Shown here: in pieces, positions 62,618-64,000 of the stretch
Position numbering within the stretch: position 1 is the stretch's first letter
Layout of the letters: the number at the start of each line of letters is the position of its first letter
NCBI GenBank assembly: GCA_037893225.1
Contig: JAZGUH010000556.1
Span: 1 to 64,000 of the forward strand
Length of the DNA stretch: 64,000 nucleotides
Direction of reading: 5' to 3'
From: Hippasteria phrygiana
Lineage: Eukaryota > Echinodermata > Asteroidea > Valvatida > Goniasteridae
Position numbers and translations under genes: made by a program
The notes under the pieces: generated by a model
Seen by the model: the letters and a program-made list of their open reading frames with translations, nothing else
Told to the model about the DNA's origin: nothing
Databases searched by the model: none

Positions 62618-63195
62618 TAGGGGTGTACAGGAATCGGGTACCCGATTGAAAAAAGTACGGGTACCCGTTAACCCTGACATCCTAGGCATTCATTTGGGGT
62701 CCAGTACACTATACTACACAACACTATACTACTCAACACTATACTACTCAATTCTCATAGGCCAGTGTAGTAAAAGTACTCCATACTGCAGTTAATATTT
62801 TTGCAGTATTCAGTGACGTAAGGGTTAAAGAAAGCCAATCCCAAAGATAAAATCTCAGAAATTCCTGCTCATATTGTTCGTAAAGGTCCGCACGTTAATA
62901 CTACCACATCGGTGCATCAGTGCAGCAAGATGCAAGTGTGTACAGTGAGCTCTATAGCTTTACGGTGTAAATTGCATTTTTGCAAGCGCCATAAACATTA
63001 ATCTGTTTTGCTTTTCCATGTACCCTGGTTTTCATTTTGAAAATTTCCCACACATGACACTCGTTTTTTTATTGTCCAAGGAATTACTAAGGAATGTGTT
63101 AATTTGCTTTATACAGGTACTCAATTCCATAATCTGGAACCGGTTCCTGTCATTAGCGGTCGGGTACTCGGGTACCCGGTTCGGATGCACAGCCA
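62618..63195. mobile_element. hAT-like MITE (TAGGGGTGTGCA family), reverse, with nested TTAA element
   Basis: It starts TAGGGGTGTACAGGAATCGG and ends GTTCGGATGCACAGCCA. The interior matches the reverse complement of 32545-32782. It is interrupted at 62672-62824. Confidence 0.85.
62672..62824. mobile_element. 153-bp TTAA-flanked insert
   Basis: The host copy at 32545 reads GTTAAAGAAAGCC (reverse strand) without interruption. Here TTAA (62668-62671) and TTAA (62825-62828) bracket 153 bp that start CCCTGACATCC and end GACGTAAGGG. Inside is a short tandem ACACTATACTACTCA repeat (62706-62750). Confidence 0.88.
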
Positions 63196-63199
63196 AAAA

Positions 63200-63406
63200 G
63201 GCCTTTTCACACTACGAAAAATCTCGGTGTTGGACCCGGGTCCGACCCGTGTTAACTAGACTGACCTTTTCACACTGCAACATTTCAACACGGCACTGAC
63301 CCGTGTAGAGTGCTCAACCCGGGTTGAAACTCAACCCTGCTCGGGAGGTGGGTTGAGAGCTCTCGACCCGTGTAGACTTCTCTACCCGTGTCGTAGTGTG
63401 AACGCC
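63200..63406. mobile_element. Element with TTTTCACACTACGA ends
   Basis: GGCCTTTTCACACTACGAAA at the left is mirrored by TCGTAGTGTGAACGCC at the right. A second ACCTTTTCACACTGCAAC lies at 63263, so two related elements may be nested. The interior repeats GACCCGTGT, AACCCGGGTTGA and its complements. The ends resemble those of the Harbinger-like elements at 53460 and 56914, but no target duplication is clear. Confidence 0.6.
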
Positions 63407-63551
63407 TCCGGGTTGAGTTCGACCCATGTAACCACGCGGATCGGAGTGCGAGTGCCTGCACAGCACCACACAGTACACTGCAGCAACGAACGAACAAATA
63501 ACCTCGGACCTGCGGCATTGCGCATGCACGCGCTGTAACACATGTTCATTT

Positions 63552-63934
63552 CAATATGCCAGTTCGGTATTCCAACTGCGCATGTACGCATCAACATTTG
63601 ACGATTTTTCTCTCGGACCAAACGTTGCAGATAAATACACACAAGTCTATGGGGAGGTGGTAACCAAATAAGCATTCTGTGCAATTTTTTTGTGCAATCG
63701 AAAAGACGATGGAAACTTTTGTTCGAACAAAAGTTTGGACACACAAGACCCCTGAAAACACTTTGCTGTCCAAACGTTTTAGGAAAAATGTTACTTCAGA
63801 ACAGGACGATCTCTTTAATTTTGCTGGTACCCGCTTTGCCTTTGCAATGCATACGATTAAATGTTTAGCCCGAAAGAAAAGCTGTCAAGATGCGATGCGC
63901 ACACGCGCAATTGGAATAGCGAACTGGCTTATTG
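63552..63934. mobile_element. TIR element (CAATAAGCCAGTTC ends), copy 2
   Basis: CAATATGCCAGTTCGGTATT, CCAACTGCGCATG on the left are mirrored by GCGCACACGCGCAATTGGAA, TAGCGAACTGGCTTATTG on the right. It also holds an internal palindrome GGAAACTTTTGTTCG-AACAAAAGTTT (63709-63733). Confidence 0.8.
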
Positions 63935-64000
63935 TGCATGCTACTTTCACAAGATTCTTTTAACTCCGATAATGTCCAAGAAAATGAGCCCCAAATCAGA

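Overview
The window looks like nuclear DNA from an invertebrate animal, most probably a marine deuterostome such as an echinoderm. The evidence is the AT-rich, almost entirely non-coding sequence, one clear spliced exon with AG/GT boundaries, many tRNA-derived SINE pieces of a kind common in echinoderm and other deuterostome DNA, and the recurrent self-complementary motif TACATGTA. There are no operons, Shine-Dalgarno sites or long ORFs. The organism call is inference; nothing here names a species.

Only one stretch reads convincingly as a host protein-coding exon (5767-5966, + strand). It is 200 bp with a GC-rich third codon position, a polypyrimidine/AG acceptor and a GTATGT donor. The rest is best read as intron or intergenic DNA. 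Weak coding candidates lie at 12980-13177, 31141-31482, 32277-32474, 46224-46391, 50664-50942 and 60429-60872. The only recognisable transposon protein is a decayed Tc1-like transposase C-terminus at 26176-26316 (minus).

Much of the window is a graveyard of non-autonomous DNA transposons, and many can be delimited to the base by their target-site duplications (TSDs). Elements with 8-bp TSDs (hAT-like) lie at 228, 2104, 3380, 8066 with 8470 nested inside it, 17519, 18003, 29972, 45481, 55177 and 55907. Elements with TWA TSDs (PIF/Harbinger-like) lie at 20106, 53460 and 56914. TTAA-flanked families lie at 10065, 10287, 12135, 19583, 38387 and 62672, and as elements as short as 62 bp at 7210, 51080 and 61633. 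TA-flanked Tc1/mariner-like elements lie at 10512, 37682 and 54459. Nesting is frequent: the 17437-18706 block has two insertions in one palindromic host, 53231-54440 and 62618-63195 each have one, and 8066-9080 is a hAT within a hAT.

Two themes stand out. First, several terminal-inverted-repeat elements have grown minisatellites inside themselves: 10-bp and 12-bp arrays with an AAGTC core in hAT-like elements, and a 43-bp array in a Harbinger-like element. Second, a 2.4-kb satellite block at 47129-49547 carries 13 perfect TGACGTCA (CRE/ATF) octamers, eight of them in pairs exactly one helical turn apart.

Layout: 1-5.7 kb repeats and a SINE; 5.77-5.97 kb exon; 6-12.4 kb MITEs and nested hATs; 12.9-16.6 kb mixed DNA with a G-rich minisatellite; 16.6-21 kb dense nested MITEs and palindromes; 21-31 kb hAT, SINE and Tc1 relics; 31-32.5 kb relatively unique DNA; 32.5-46.7 kb MITEs and SINEs; 47.1-49.5 kb CRE satellite; 50-58.8 kb transposons with minisatellites; 59-64 kb tandem duplications, a T/G tract and nested TIR elements.
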